From assembly GCA_016718405.1 (NCBI GenBank), contig JADKDJ010000008.1, positions 124,001 to 188,000 on the forward strand: a DNA stretch of 64,000 nucleotides, given 5' to 3'. Positions 8,335-16,307 of this stretch are shown piece after piece. The DNA comes from Candidatus Rhodoferax odensensis (GTDB taxonomy: Bacteria > Pseudomonadota > Gammaproteobacteria > Burkholderiales > Burkholderiaceae_C). The first letter of the stretch is position 1. Every line of letters begins with the position of its first letter. The translations under genes were made by a program, and so were the position numbers. The notes below the pieces were generated by a model. The model was not told where the DNA came from and made no database searches. It saw only the letters and a list, made by a program, of their open reading frames with translations.

Positions 8335-10689
8335 TCATTCGGCCCGCGCTGGCACCAGTATCTCGCGCTGGCCACTGCCGCTCATGCTGCTGACCAGGCC
8401 GGCCTTCTCCATGTCTTCCACCAGCCGCGCGGCGCGGTTGTAGCCGATCTTCAGGTGGCGTTGCACCAGCGAGATGCTGGCCTTGCGGTTCTTCAGCACC
8501 ACTTCCACCGCCTGGTCGTACATCGGGTCTTTTTCGCCGCCACTGTTGCCGCCCTCGCCCAACAAATCGCCTTCGCCATCGACCGTGCCGCCTTCGAGCA
8601 CGCCCTCGATGTAATTGGGCTCGCCCTGGGTCTTGAGGTAGCTCACCACGCGGTGCACTTCTTCGTCGCTGACAAAGGCACCGTGCACCCGGATCGGCAG
8701 GCCGGTGCCGCTGGGCATGTAGAGCATGTCGCCCATGCCCAACAGCGCCTCGGCACCCATCTGATCCAGGATGGTGCGGCTGTCGATTTTGCTCGACACC
8801 TGGAAGGCAATACGCGTCGGGATGTTGGCCTTGATCAGGCCGGTGATCACGTCCACGCTGGGGCGCTGCGTGGCCAAAATCAAATGGATGCCGGCGGCGC
8901 GCGCCTTTTGCGCCAGGCGGGCAATCAGTTCCTCGATCTTCTTGCCCACCACCATCATCAGGTCGGCCAACTCGTCGATCACCACCACGATGTGCGGCAA
9001 GCGGTCCAGCGGCTCGGGCTGTTCCGGCGTCAGACTGAAGGGGTTGCCAATGAACTCACCGCGCGCCTTGGCGTCGTCGATCTTGACGTTGTAGCCCGCC
9101 AGGTTGCGCACGCCCATCTTGCTCAGCAGCTTGTAGCGGCGCTCCATCTCGGCCACGCACCAGGTCAGGCCGTGGGCGGCCTGCTTCATGTCGGTCACCA
9201 CCGGCGCCAGCAGATGCGGGATGCCCTCGTAGACCGACATTTCCAGCATCTTGGGGTCGATCATCAACAGGCGCACGTCGCGCGCTTCGGCCTTGTACAA
9301 CAGGCTCAGGATCATGGCGTTGATACCGACCGACTTGCCAGAGCCGGTGGTACCGGCCACCAGCACGTGCGGCATCTTGGCCAGATCGGCCACCACCGGG
9401 TTGCCCACGATGTCCTTGCCCAGGCCCATGGTCAGCAGGGACTTGGCTTCGTTGTAGGGCTGCGAGCCCAGAATCTCAGACAAGCGAATCGACTGGCGCC
9501 GCGCGTTGGGCAACTCCAGGGCCATGAAGTTCTTGCCAGGAATGGTCTCCACCACGCGAATCGACACCAGGCTTAGGGACCGCGCCAGGTCCTTGGCCAG
9601 GCCAACGATCTGCGAGCCCTTGACGCCGGTGGCGGGCTCAATCTCGTAGCGCGTGATCACCGGGCCGGGCGAGGCCAGCACCACCGTGACATCGACGCCA
9701 AAGTCCTTGAGCTTTTTCTCGATCATGCGGCTGGTCATCTCCAGCGTCTCGGGCGCTACCGTTTCCTGGCGTGCGATGGCACCGTCGAGCAGATCGACCT
9801 GGGGCAGCTTGCTGTCGGGCAGCTCGGTGAACAGGACCTTTTGGCGCTCCTTGGCGACACGTTCGCTGCGCGGCACCGCAATGGCGGTGGGCTCGACCAC
9901 CACCACCGGTTTGGGGTGGTGCTCGGCGATCTCCTCGCGCTCCTCCAGCACAATCTCTTCGCGCTCACGCGCCGCGCGCTGCCCAACCGCCAAGTCGTGC
10001 TTAACCTCACGCTGGTCCTGCCAGGACTCGACCTGACCATACAACCACGCGCCAATGCGCTCGGCCACGTGGCCCCAGGAGAAACGGAACGCCAGGGCCG
10101 CGCCCACCACACCCAGGGCAATGGCAACCAGCCCCGAGCCTGCAAAACCCAACCATTTGACGGCCAAAGGCCCAACCAGATAGCCCAACACGCCGCCGGC
10201 ATGCCCACCCGGCAGGCGTGGCTCCAGGCTGTACAGACGCGACCACTCCAAGGTGGCGCTGGCGCACAACAGCAGGACTACGCCAACCCAAAACAGTGTT
10301 CGCTCCGACCTAAGCCAGGCCAGTCTGCCGGGCATGAGGGAAGCCGACGCAGCCGAAGCTGGCGACCCGCGCAGCCAAGCCGCCAGGGCCGACAGCCAGA
10401 CACGCAGCGCCAGCGCCACGCACCACCAGACCGACAACCCAAAGAGGAAGTAGCTCGCGTCGGCCAGCCAGGCGCCCAGGCGGCCGGCCCAGTTGGTCAC
10501 CACCGCCTGGTCGCCCGAAGTCGACCACGCCGGGTCGTGCGCGCTGTGCGTCAGCAGGGCCAGCAGCCAAAACAGCAGCCACGCCGCTGTCAGGAACAAG
10601 CCCAACTCGCTGGCAAAACGTCGCACGCCGGACTTGGGTTGCGCCGTCGCGCGGGTTGCGTTGTTCAGAGTGTGAAGCGAGTAGGTCAT
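8335..10689 (-). CDS. ftsK: DNA translocase FtsK
   Basis: FtsK links septum formation with chromosome segregation by pumping DNA at the closing septum. The 784-residue protein has several hydrophobic segments in residues 30-215, a short charged linker, then the motor domain with Walker A GTTGSGKSVGIN near 445-456 and Walker B IVVVIDELADLMMV. The C-terminal winged-helix gamma domain (VLKNRKASISLVQRHLKIGYNRAARLVEDME), which reads KOPS sequences, is present. The linker is short compared with E. coli FtsK, as usual for this lineage. It is followed by lolA on the same strand. Confidence 0.95.
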   Translation of the reverse strand: MTYSLHTLNNATRATAQPKSGVRRFASELGLFLTAAWLLFWLLALLTHSAHDPAWSTSGDQAVVTNWAGRLGAWLADASYFLFGLSVWWCVALALRVWLSALAAWLRGSPASAASASLMPGRLAWLRSERTLFWVGVVLLLCASATLEWSRLYSLEPRLPGGHAGGVLGYLVGPLAVKWLGFAGSGLVAIALGVVGAALAFRFSWGHVAERIGAWLYGQVESWQDQREVKHDLAVGQRAAREREEIVLEEREEIAEHHPKPVVVVEPTAIAVPRSERVAKERQKVLFTELPDSKLPQVDLLDGAIARQETVAPETLEMTSRMIEKKLKDFGVDVTVVLASPGPVITRYEIEPATGVKGSQIVGLAKDLARSLSLVSIRVVETIPGKNFMALELPNARRQSIRLSEILGSQPYNEAKSLLTMGLGKDIVGNPVVADLAKMPHVLVAGTTGSGKSVGINAMILSLLYKAEARDVRLLMIDPKMLEMSVYEGIPHLLAPVVTDMKQAAHGLTWCVAEMERRYKLLSKMGVRNLAGYNVKIDDAKARGEFIGNPFSLTPEQPEPLDRLPHIVVVIDELADLMMVVGKKIEELIARLAQKARAAGIHLILATQRPSVDVITGLIKANIPTRIAFQVSSKIDSRTILDQMGAEALLGMGDMLYMPSGTGLPIRVHGAFVSDEEVHRVVSYLKTQGEPNYIEGVLEGGTVDGEGDLLGEGGNSGGEKDPMYDQAVEVVLKNRKASISLVQRHLKIGYNRAARLVEDMEKAGLVSSMSGSGQREILVPARAE

Positions 10690-10707
10690 GCGTCAGGGCA
10701 ATCAGCT

Positions 10708-11379
10708 CTAGCGGGGAATGTGACGACGCTCGTTGACCAGGATTGCGCCACCGTCCAGCGTTTGAATGAAGCCCTGTTCTTCAAAATCCTTCATCACGCG
10801 GCTGACCATTTCACGCGACGCACCCACCATCTTGGCAATGTCCTGGCGCGACAGCTTGTCGCGAATCATCAGCCGACCGTCGTCCGCAACGGCTGATTCG
10901 AGCAGCACGTTGGCCACCCGGCCATAAACGCCCATCAACGCCAGCGAGCCGATTTTCTGATCGGCGTGGCGCAGGCGACGCACCAGGCCCTGCATCACGG
11001 CGTAGGCCATGGTGGCGTTCTCGGGCAGGCAGCGGGTGAACTCCTTGCGCCCCAGCACCAGCACATCGGTCTGGATTTCGGCCTCCACCGTGGCGGAGTG
11101 CGGCTGGTTATCGATCATGCTCATCTCGCCGATGTAGTCGCCCGGCTGCAGCGTGGCCAGGATCACCTCGCGTGATTTGCGATCGGTCATCAGCACGCGC
11201 GCGCGGCCCGACAGGATGATGTACAAGGCATCGGACTTCTTACCCTGCTCCACGATCACTTGCCCGCGCTTGAAGCGATGCTTGGCCACCGCATCGGCCA
11301 ACAATTCAGCCTGCGCCGGGGTGAGCATGGCAAACAGGGGTACGCGGCGAATCAGATCAAGATTGCTCAGCATGGACAT
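10708..11379 (-). CDS. Crp/Fnr family transcriptional regulator
   Basis: A 223-residue regulator with an N-terminal cyclic-nucleotide-binding beta-roll (LQPGDYIGEMSMIDNQPHSATVEA, residues about 75-100) and a C-terminal helix-turn-helix (LSRQDIAKMVGASREMVSRVMKDFEEQGFI, about 177-206). The roll has the GEMS..D......ATV pattern of the cAMP-binding pocket, and no N-terminal cysteine cluster is visible, so it is closer to Crp than to Fnr. It is divergent from trxB and lies just upstream of ftsK. The initiation codon could be the first or third residue (MSM). Confidence 0.88.
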   Translation of the reverse strand: MSMLSNLDLIRRVPLFAMLTPAQAELLADAVAKHRFKRGQVIVEQGKKSDALYIILSGRARVLMTDRKSREVILATLQPGDYIGEMSMIDNQPHSATVEAEIQTDVLVLGRKEFTRCLPENATMAYAVMQGLVRRLRHADQKIGSLALMGVYGRVANVLLESAVADDGRLMIRDKLSRQDIAKMVGASREMVSRVMKDFEEQGFIQTLDGGAILVNERRHIPR

Positions 11380-11531
11380 CGCATAATCCTTCGCTTGGGT
11401 CGTTCGGGTTTCTTACAATCTGGCGGACGCGGCAGTCAAGCCGCAAATCCTTCCGGCGCACCGGCTTGAACTATGGTGCGTTGCCCCGAAATGTACACGG
11501 CGCAAGCCATTCTTTGTCAAAGGCCATCCAC

Positions 11532-12479
11532 ATGTCCAACACACGCCACGCCAAGGTGCTTATTTTAGGATCGGGTCCAGCGGGCTACACCGCCGCGATT
11601 TACGCAGCCCGTGCCAACCTCCAGCCACTTCTTGTCACCGGCATGGCGCAGGGCGGGCAATTGATGACCACCACCGAGGTGGACAACTGGCCGGCCGACG
11701 TGCACGGCGTGCAGGGGCCGGACCTGATGCAGCGCTTTCTGGAACACGCCGAGCGCTTCAAGACCGAGATCGTGTTCGACCACATCAGCGCGGTCGATTT
11801 CAGCAAGCGCCCGTTCACCCTCAAAGGCGACAGCGGCGAATACACCTGCGACTCGCTCGTCATCGCCACCGGCGCCACCGCCAAATATTTGGGCCTGCCC
11901 TCGGAGACCGCGTTCATGGGCCGCGGCGTCTCGGGCTGCGCCACCTGCGACGGGTTCTTCTACCGCGACCAGGTTTGCTGCGTGGTCGGTGGCGGCAACA
12001 CCGCCGTGGAAGAGGCGCTGTACCTGTCCAACATTGCCAGCAAGGTCTACCTGATCCATCGGCGTGACAAGTTCAGGGCCGAGCCGATCATGATCGACAA
12101 GCTGATGGAGAAAGTGGCCTCAGGCAAGATTGAGCTCAAGACCTTCAACACTTTGGACGAGGTGCTGGGCGACAGCAGCGGCGTGACGGGCGTGCGGATC
12201 AAGAATGTCACTACCGGCAGCACCGAAGACCTGGCCCTGCAAGGCTGTTTCATCGCCATCGGTCATTCGCCCAATACTGAGATTTTTCAGGGCCAACTGG
12301 AGATGGCCGGAGGCTACATCGTGACCCAGGGCGGACTCAAGGGCTTCGCCACGCAGACCAGCGTGCCGGGTATTTTTGCCGCCGGCGATGTGCAGGACCA
12401 CGTCTACCGCCAGGCCATCACCAGCGCCGGCACCGGCTGCATGGCGGCGCTGGACGCCCAACGCTTCTTGGAACAGTAA
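11532..12479 (+). CDS. trxB: Thioredoxin reductase
   Basis: TrxB passes electrons from NADPH through FAD to thioredoxin. The 315-residue protein has the FAD-binding GSGPAGYTAAIYAARA at 14-29, the redox-active CATC at 136-139, the NADPH motif GGGNTAVEEA near 152, and the C-terminal FAD motif GIFAAGDVQDHVYRQAITSAGTGCMAA. The frame is open upstream to 11466, but ATG 11532 matches the family start. It is divergent from the Crp-like gene. A short hairpin with a T-run follows at 12506-12527. Confidence 0.95.
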   Translation: MSNTRHAKVLILGSGPAGYTAAIYAARANLQPLLVTGMAQGGQLMTTTEVDNWPADVHGVQGPDLMQRFLEHAERFKTEIVFDHISAVDFSKRPFTLKGDSGEYTCDSLVIATGATAKYLGLPSETAFMGRGVSGCATCDGFFYRDQVCCVVGGGNTAVEEALYLSNIASKVYLIHRRDKFRAEPIMIDKLMEKVASGKIELKTFNTLDEVLGDSSGVTGVRIKNVTTGSTEDLALQGCFIAIGHSPNTEIFQGQLEMAGGYIVTQGGLKGFATQTSVPGIFAAGDVQDHVYRQAITSAGTGCMAALDAQRFLEQ

Positions 12480-12505
12480 AGAGGGAGCACCCCCGACTCT
12501 CGCCG

Positions 12506-12527
12506 ACCGCCCCGATCCGGCGGTTTT
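12506..12527 (+). terminator. Probable trxB terminator
   Basis: ACCGCC (12506-12511) and GGCGGT (12519-12524) form a six-pair stem with a seven-base loop, followed by TTTT. It ends directly at the rpmB -10 region, so the signals overlap. The stem is short, hence moderate confidence. Confidence 0.5.
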
Positions 12528-12535
12528 GCTATAAT
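12527..12535 (+). promoter_or_regulatory. rpmB-rpmG promoter, extended -10
   Basis: TGCTATAAT: a perfect TATAAT (12530-12535) preceded by the extended -10 TGn. No good -35 box is visible at the usual distance, which is common for extended -10 promoters. Transcription would start about 100 bases upstream of rpmB. Confidence 0.65.
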
Positions 12536-12643
12536 TGTCGGCTTTGCTGGGCTTGTCTGTCCATCATGGGTTACCGCCACCCTACTGGCGAGGTGAGGCG
12601 CTCACGTCTGTGACCGCCGTTTTGAAGAAAGCGAAGTGTCCCA

Positions 12644-12877
12644 ATGGCACGCGTATGTGAAGTCACGGGCAAAGGCCCGATGGTCGGAAACAATGTTTCC
12701 CACGCCAACAACAAAACCAAGCGCCGGTTCCTGCCGAACCTGCAGTACCGCCGTTTCTGGGTCGAGACCGAAAACCGCTGGGTTCGCCTACGGATTTCCA
12801 ACGCAGGTCTGCGTTTGATCGACAAGAACGGCATCGACTCTGTGCTCGCCGATCTGCGCGCACGTGGTCAGGCTTAA
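12644..12877 (+). CDS. rpmB: 50S ribosomal protein L28
   Basis: A 77-residue basic protein beginning MARVCEVTGKGPMVGNNVSH, the conserved L28 start, with the RRFLPNLQYRRFWV and LRLIDKNGIDSVLADLR stretches of the family. Length is normal. It precedes rpmG by 52 bases, the usual L28-L33 operon. Confidence 0.96.
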   Translation: MARVCEVTGKGPMVGNNVSHANNKTKRRFLPNLQYRRFWVETENRWVRLRISNAGLRLIDKNGIDSVLADLRARGQA

Positions 12878-12929
12878 CAACTTATTTGGGGGCTGACCTT
12901 TAGCTCTGTCCCCGACTGAAAGGAACACC

Positions 12930-13100
12930 ATGGCTACCAAAGGCGGACGCGAAAAAATCAAGCTGGAATCGACAGCCGGCACCGGTCACTTCTACACGAC
13001 CAGCAAGAACAAGAAACTCATGCCCGAGAAGATGTTGATCAAGAAATTTGATCCCAAAGCTCGCAAGCATGTGGACTACAAGGAAATGAAGCTGAAGTAA
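12930..13100 (+). CDS. rpmG: 50S ribosomal protein L33
   Basis: A 56-residue basic protein running from MATKGGREKIKLESTAGTGH to a lysine-rich end (YKEMKLK). It is a standard L33 of the cysteine-free type, lacking the zinc-binding CxxC pairs. A ribosome site (AAAGGA) precedes the ATG. It is cotranscribed with rpmB and followed by a strong intrinsic terminator. Confidence 0.95.
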   Translation: MATKGGREKIKLESTAGTGHFYTTSKNKKLMPEKMLIKKFDPKARKHVDYKEMKLK

Positions 13101-13120
13101 TTCAGGTTCTCCTCAGTCCA

Positions 13121-13151
13121 AAAAAGAGCCCGCCCTGTGCGGGCTTTTTTT
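13121..13151 (+). terminator. Intrinsic terminator of rpmB-rpmG
   Basis: AGCCCGC (13127-13133) pairs with GCGGGCT (13139-13145) around a five-base loop, and seven T residues follow. An A-run precedes the stem. Confidence 0.9.
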
Positions 13152-13202
13152 GCGCCCTGAATCTTCTTTTGACGGGTTGATCGGTGATTTCTTTCACCCG
13201 CA

Positions 13203-13292
13203 GCAGGCATGGGGCAGGCCTTTTGCTTCGTGTCCCCCGGGCCCTGCGGGCCCTCCTCCTTTACCTACGCAAAACGCCTGCCCCATGCCTGC
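13203..13292 (+). repeat. Structured palindromic element, unit L (possible ncRNA)
   Basis: An outer stem of 17 perfect pairs (13203-13219 with 13276-13292) encloses an inner TTTTGC/GCAAAA stem (13221-13226 with 13269-13274). Between them lie two unpaired strands, TTCGTGTCCCCC and TCCTCCTTTACCTAC, and an apical GGGCCC-TGC-GGGCCC hairpin (13239-13253). Unit R downstream repeats this plan on the opposite strand. The region between rpmG and the desaturase (13101-13535) has no gene. Confidence 0.75.
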
Positions 13293-13355
13293 CGCTGGGG
13301 TGCTTCGCGCACAAAGGGAGTTCAATCCAATGCTGTTGACACGTCACTCCCCGCA

Positions 13356-13443
13356 AGATCCGTCGGGCTGTGCGGTTTGCGCAGGTCAAGGAGGAGGCCG
13401 AAGGCCGGGGGACACGGAGCAAAACGCTCAGCCCGACGGATCT
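13356..13443 (-). repeat. Structured palindromic element, unit R (possible ncRNA)
   Basis: Read on the minus strand: outer stem AGATCCGTCGGGCTG with its exact complement (13429-13443 with 13356-13370), inner GTTTTGC/GCAAAC stem, internal strands TCCGTGTCCCCC and TCCTCCTTGACCTGC, and apical hairpin GGCC-TTC-GGCC. The internal strands are nearly the same as in unit L, whereas the outer stem is entirely different in sequence yet perfectly paired. Confidence 0.75.
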
Positions 13444-13484
13444 GGAGCGCGCGACAAAAGCACCAGTCCACGAACCGTTCACGC

Positions 13485-13512
13485 AAAAAAAGCTCGCCAA
13501 GAAGCGAGCTTT
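13485..13512 (-). terminator. Intrinsic terminator of the desaturase gene
   Basis: AAAGCTCGC (13489-13497) pairs with GCGAGCTTT (13504-13512) around a six-base loop. On the minus strand the stem is followed by a run of T. It lies 24 bases past the desaturase stop. Confidence 0.85.
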
Positions 13513-13535
13513 CTGAAAGGTGTGAAAGGGGCCGT

Positions 13536-14750
13536 TCAAACGTGCGCAGCCCTTAGACGCACCGAGAACTCCTGCAGCGCCGCAATCCCGCTTTCCTCCG
13601 CCCGGCGACACCAGGCGGCCAGATCGGCGGCCAACTGCTCCCGCGTGTGCGAACGGTTGAGCCAGAGTTGGCGCAGTTCCTCACGCATGGTCACCATGCG
13701 GTCCAGCGTTGGAAAGGCCGCCCGCGCTTTGGCCAACTGTGCCAACACACCGGCTGGCACTCGGTCCGAGTCACGGTGCAGCCACCGCCGCGCAGCCTGG
13801 AGCGCCGAGGCATCCAAACCACGCGCTTTCACGGCCTGCATCTCCTTCTGGCAGGCCGCACGCAAGCCCTTGGCATACGTGGCCATGATCTCGTAACGGT
13901 TGGCGATCAAGGCTTCGAGCGTTTCCTCGGTGGCAACGGGGCGAATCGGCCCCAGCACCAACCGGGGCGGCGTCTTCTTGACCGTGGCCAGGCGCGCTAT
14001 CTGCAGCAGTCGGATGTACATCCAGCCAATGTCGAATTCATAACGCTTAACCGACAGCTTGGCCGAGCTCGGATAGGTGTGGTGGTTGTTATGCAGTTCC
14101 TCGCCGGCAATCAGGATGCCCCAGGGTGAGATGTTGGTACTGGCATCCGCCACCTCGAAGTTGCGGTAGCCCCAGTAGTGCGCCGCGCCATTGATGATGC
14201 CGGCCGCCATGATGGGCGTCCAGGCCATCTGCACCGCCCACACCGCCAGACCCGCTGCGCCGAACAACGCCAGATCAATGAGCAGCATCACGCCCACGCC
14301 CTGCCAGGAAAAGCGTGCATACAGATTGCGCTCGATCCAGTCGTCGGGCGTACCCTGTCCGAAACGCGCCAGGGTCTCCTGGTTGCGCGATTCAATGCGA
14401 TACAACTCCGCCCCTTGCAGCAGCACGGTCTTGATGCCGTGAATGTGCGGGCTGTGCGGGTCTTGCGGCTGCTCGCAGCGAGCGTGGTGCTTGCGGTGCA
14501 CCGCAGCCCACTCCTTGGTGACTTGCCCAGTGGTCAGCCACAGCCAGAACCGAAAGAGGTGCGAGGCGATCGGGTGCAAGTCGAGCGCGCGGTGCGCCTG
14601 ATGCCGATGCAGAAACACGGTAACGCTGATCATGGTGACATGCGTCACAGCCAGCGTGAACAGGATCATCTGCCACCAGTTCAGGTTCAAGGCACCTTGG
14701 CTGAGAAAGTCAATCAAGGAATTAAGAGGAGAGCCATCAATGGGCTGCAT
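13536..14750 (-). CDS. Membrane fatty acid desaturase (delta-9 acyl-CoA type)
   Basis: A 404-residue membrane di-iron desaturase. The three histidine boxes are HRHQAH (48-53), HRKHH (85-89) and EELHNNHH (near 218-225). Hydrophobic pairs lie before the first box and between the second and third. Such enzymes insert a cis double bond in acyl chains and tune membrane fluidity. The C-terminal 150 residues are a helical, charged extension common in betaproteobacterial members. A strong terminator follows the gene. Substrate form (acyl-CoA or phospholipid) cannot be told. Confidence 0.9.
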   Translation of the reverse strand: MQPIDGSPLNSLIDFLSQGALNLNWWQMILFTLAVTHVTMISVTVFLHRHQAHRALDLHPIASHLFRFWLWLTTGQVTKEWAAVHRKHHARCEQPQDPHSPHIHGIKTVLLQGAELYRIESRNQETLARFGQGTPDDWIERNLYARFSWQGVGVMLLIDLALFGAAGLAVWAVQMAWTPIMAAGIINGAAHYWGYRNFEVADASTNISPWGILIAGEELHNNHHTYPSSAKLSVKRYEFDIGWMYIRLLQIARLATVKKTPPRLVLGPIRPVATEETLEALIANRYEIMATYAKGLRAACQKEMQAVKARGLDASALQAARRWLHRDSDRVPAGVLAQLAKARAAFPTLDRMVTMREELRQLWLNRSHTREQLAADLAAWCRRAEESGIAALQEFSVRLRAAHV

Positions 14751-14877
14751 AAGTAGTTGTCTCCATGACCCAACGCCGGTCAGCCACGCCGTCGGGCGCT
14801 ACCGACCATTCTAGGCAGACCGGCCCAAACGCGCTGAGCCCTCGCGTTTGACCCGTCAACCCGACAGGCTGGCGAGA

Positions 14878-16170
14878 CTACTTGCGAACCCAGGCGGCAG
14901 CAAAAAAGCCGTCGGTCTGATGCCGGTGCGGCCACAAACGCAGGTAGCGTTGCCCGCTGTCACCGCCGCTGCATAAAGTGGCGGCTTGCTCCACCTTCAG
15001 ATCGGTGAGCACCTGCCCGACATCCAGCGCCGCAAACGTGTCCGCGTTGGCCTCGGAGAAGACCTGCGCAATCATCTCGTTCTCTTGCGGCAGCACACTG
15101 CAGGTGGCATACACCAGACGCCCACCGGGCTTGAGCAGCCGCGCCGCGCTCTGCAGAATGGCTGCCTGCTTGGCCGCCATTTCCTCGACCGCCTTCATGT
15201 CCTGGCGCCATTTCAGATCAGGGTTGCGTCGCAAGGTGCCCAGGCCCGAACACGGCGCGTCCACCAGCACGCGGTCAATCTTGCCGGACAGGCGCTTGAC
15301 GCGTTCGTCGCGCTCGTGCGCGATCGCCGCCGGATGCACGTTGGACAGGCCGCTGCGCGCCAGACGTGGCTTGAGCGCATCGAGCCGGTGCGCCGAGGTG
15401 TCAAAGGCATACAGCCGGCCAGTGTTGCGCATACAGGCGCCAATGGCCAGCGTCTTGCCACCAGCGCCAGCACAGAAGTCCACCACCATCTCGCCGCGCT
15501 TGGCGTCCAGCAGCATCGCCAGCAACTGCGAGCCTTCATCCTGCACTTCGATCGCACCACGAATGAAGGCGTCGAGCTTGTTCAAGGCCGGCTTGCCATC
15601 GATGCGCAGCCCCCAAGGCGAATAAGGGGTTGCCACGGCCTTGATGCCGGCCTTGGCCAGTTCCTTCTGGACATCGCTGCGTTTGGAAGTCAGCGCGTTG
15701 ACGCGCAAGTCCAGCCCGGCACCCAGATTCAAGCTCTCCACCAGTGGCCAGAACTCGGCGCCCAGTTGCTCCTTGAGAGGTTGCACCAGCCACTCGGGCA
15801 AGTTGTGGCGATGGCGCTCCATCAGATCGGCGACCTTGACCTGCTCGCACTGGTCGAGCCAGTTTTTCTCCTGATCGGTGAGCGCGCTGCGCAGAAAGTC
15901 ACCCGGACCGTAAAAACCCAAAATCGCCAGCCGCCGCTCCTTGGAGCCGCTGCCTGACGGCGCAAAGTGGTCGAACAACAACTTCTTGCGCAGCACGGTG
16001 TAAACCGTCTCGGCCATGGTGGCGCGCTCGCGCGGCCCCAAACCCTTGTTCTCGCGGAAAAAGCGGGACACGACGGCGTCGGCGGGATGGTCAAATTTGA
16101 GCGTGAGGCGAACCAGCTCGGCGCAGGCGTCTAACAAGGCTTTGGGATGCATAGGCAAGGATTGTCCCAT
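14878..16170 (-). CDS. rsmB: RsmB/NOP-family RNA m5C methyltransferase
   Basis: A 430-residue SAM-dependent enzyme of the family that makes m5C in 16S rRNA. It has an N-terminal helical NusB-like region, then the Rossmann domain with VVDFCAGAGGKTLAIG (SAM site), VDAPCSGLGTLRRNPDLKW (motif IV cysteine) and YATCSVLPQENE (motif VI catalytic cysteine). Length equals E. coli RsmB. ATG 16152 (MHPKALLDACAELV) is an alternative start; no ribosome site decides. Unlike in E. coli, no fmt or def neighbours it, so the exact target remains an inference. Confidence 0.85.
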   Translation of the reverse strand: MGQSLPMHPKALLDACAELVRLTLKFDHPADAVVSRFFRENKGLGPRERATMAETVYTVLRKKLLFDHFAPSGSGSKERRLAILGFYGPGDFLRSALTDQEKNWLDQCEQVKVADLMERHRHNLPEWLVQPLKEQLGAEFWPLVESLNLGAGLDLRVNALTSKRSDVQKELAKAGIKAVATPYSPWGLRIDGKPALNKLDAFIRGAIEVQDEGSQLLAMLLDAKRGEMVVDFCAGAGGKTLAIGACMRNTGRLYAFDTSAHRLDALKPRLARSGLSNVHPAAIAHERDERVKRLSGKIDRVLVDAPCSGLGTLRRNPDLKWRQDMKAVEEMAAKQAAILQSAARLLKPGGRLVYATCSVLPQENEMIAQVFSEANADTFAALDVGQVLTDLKVEQAATLCSGGDSGQRYLRLWPHRHQTDGFFAAAWVRK

Positions 16171-16307
16171 GCGTCAGGCTGGTCCGCCGCAAAGCAGGCG
16201 CACTGCAAGCTCGTCACAAGTGCTCACGCAAAAAAGCGCAAGGCGCCTGCGGTTGCTCGGCCTGGCTGATCACGGTACGCTGTGGGCAAACCAACCCAAC
16301 CTGCACC

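Noticed and set aside
8231..13443. CRISPR array
   Set aside because: Repeats here are hairpins in pairs or inverted units, without regular unique spacers; no cas genes.
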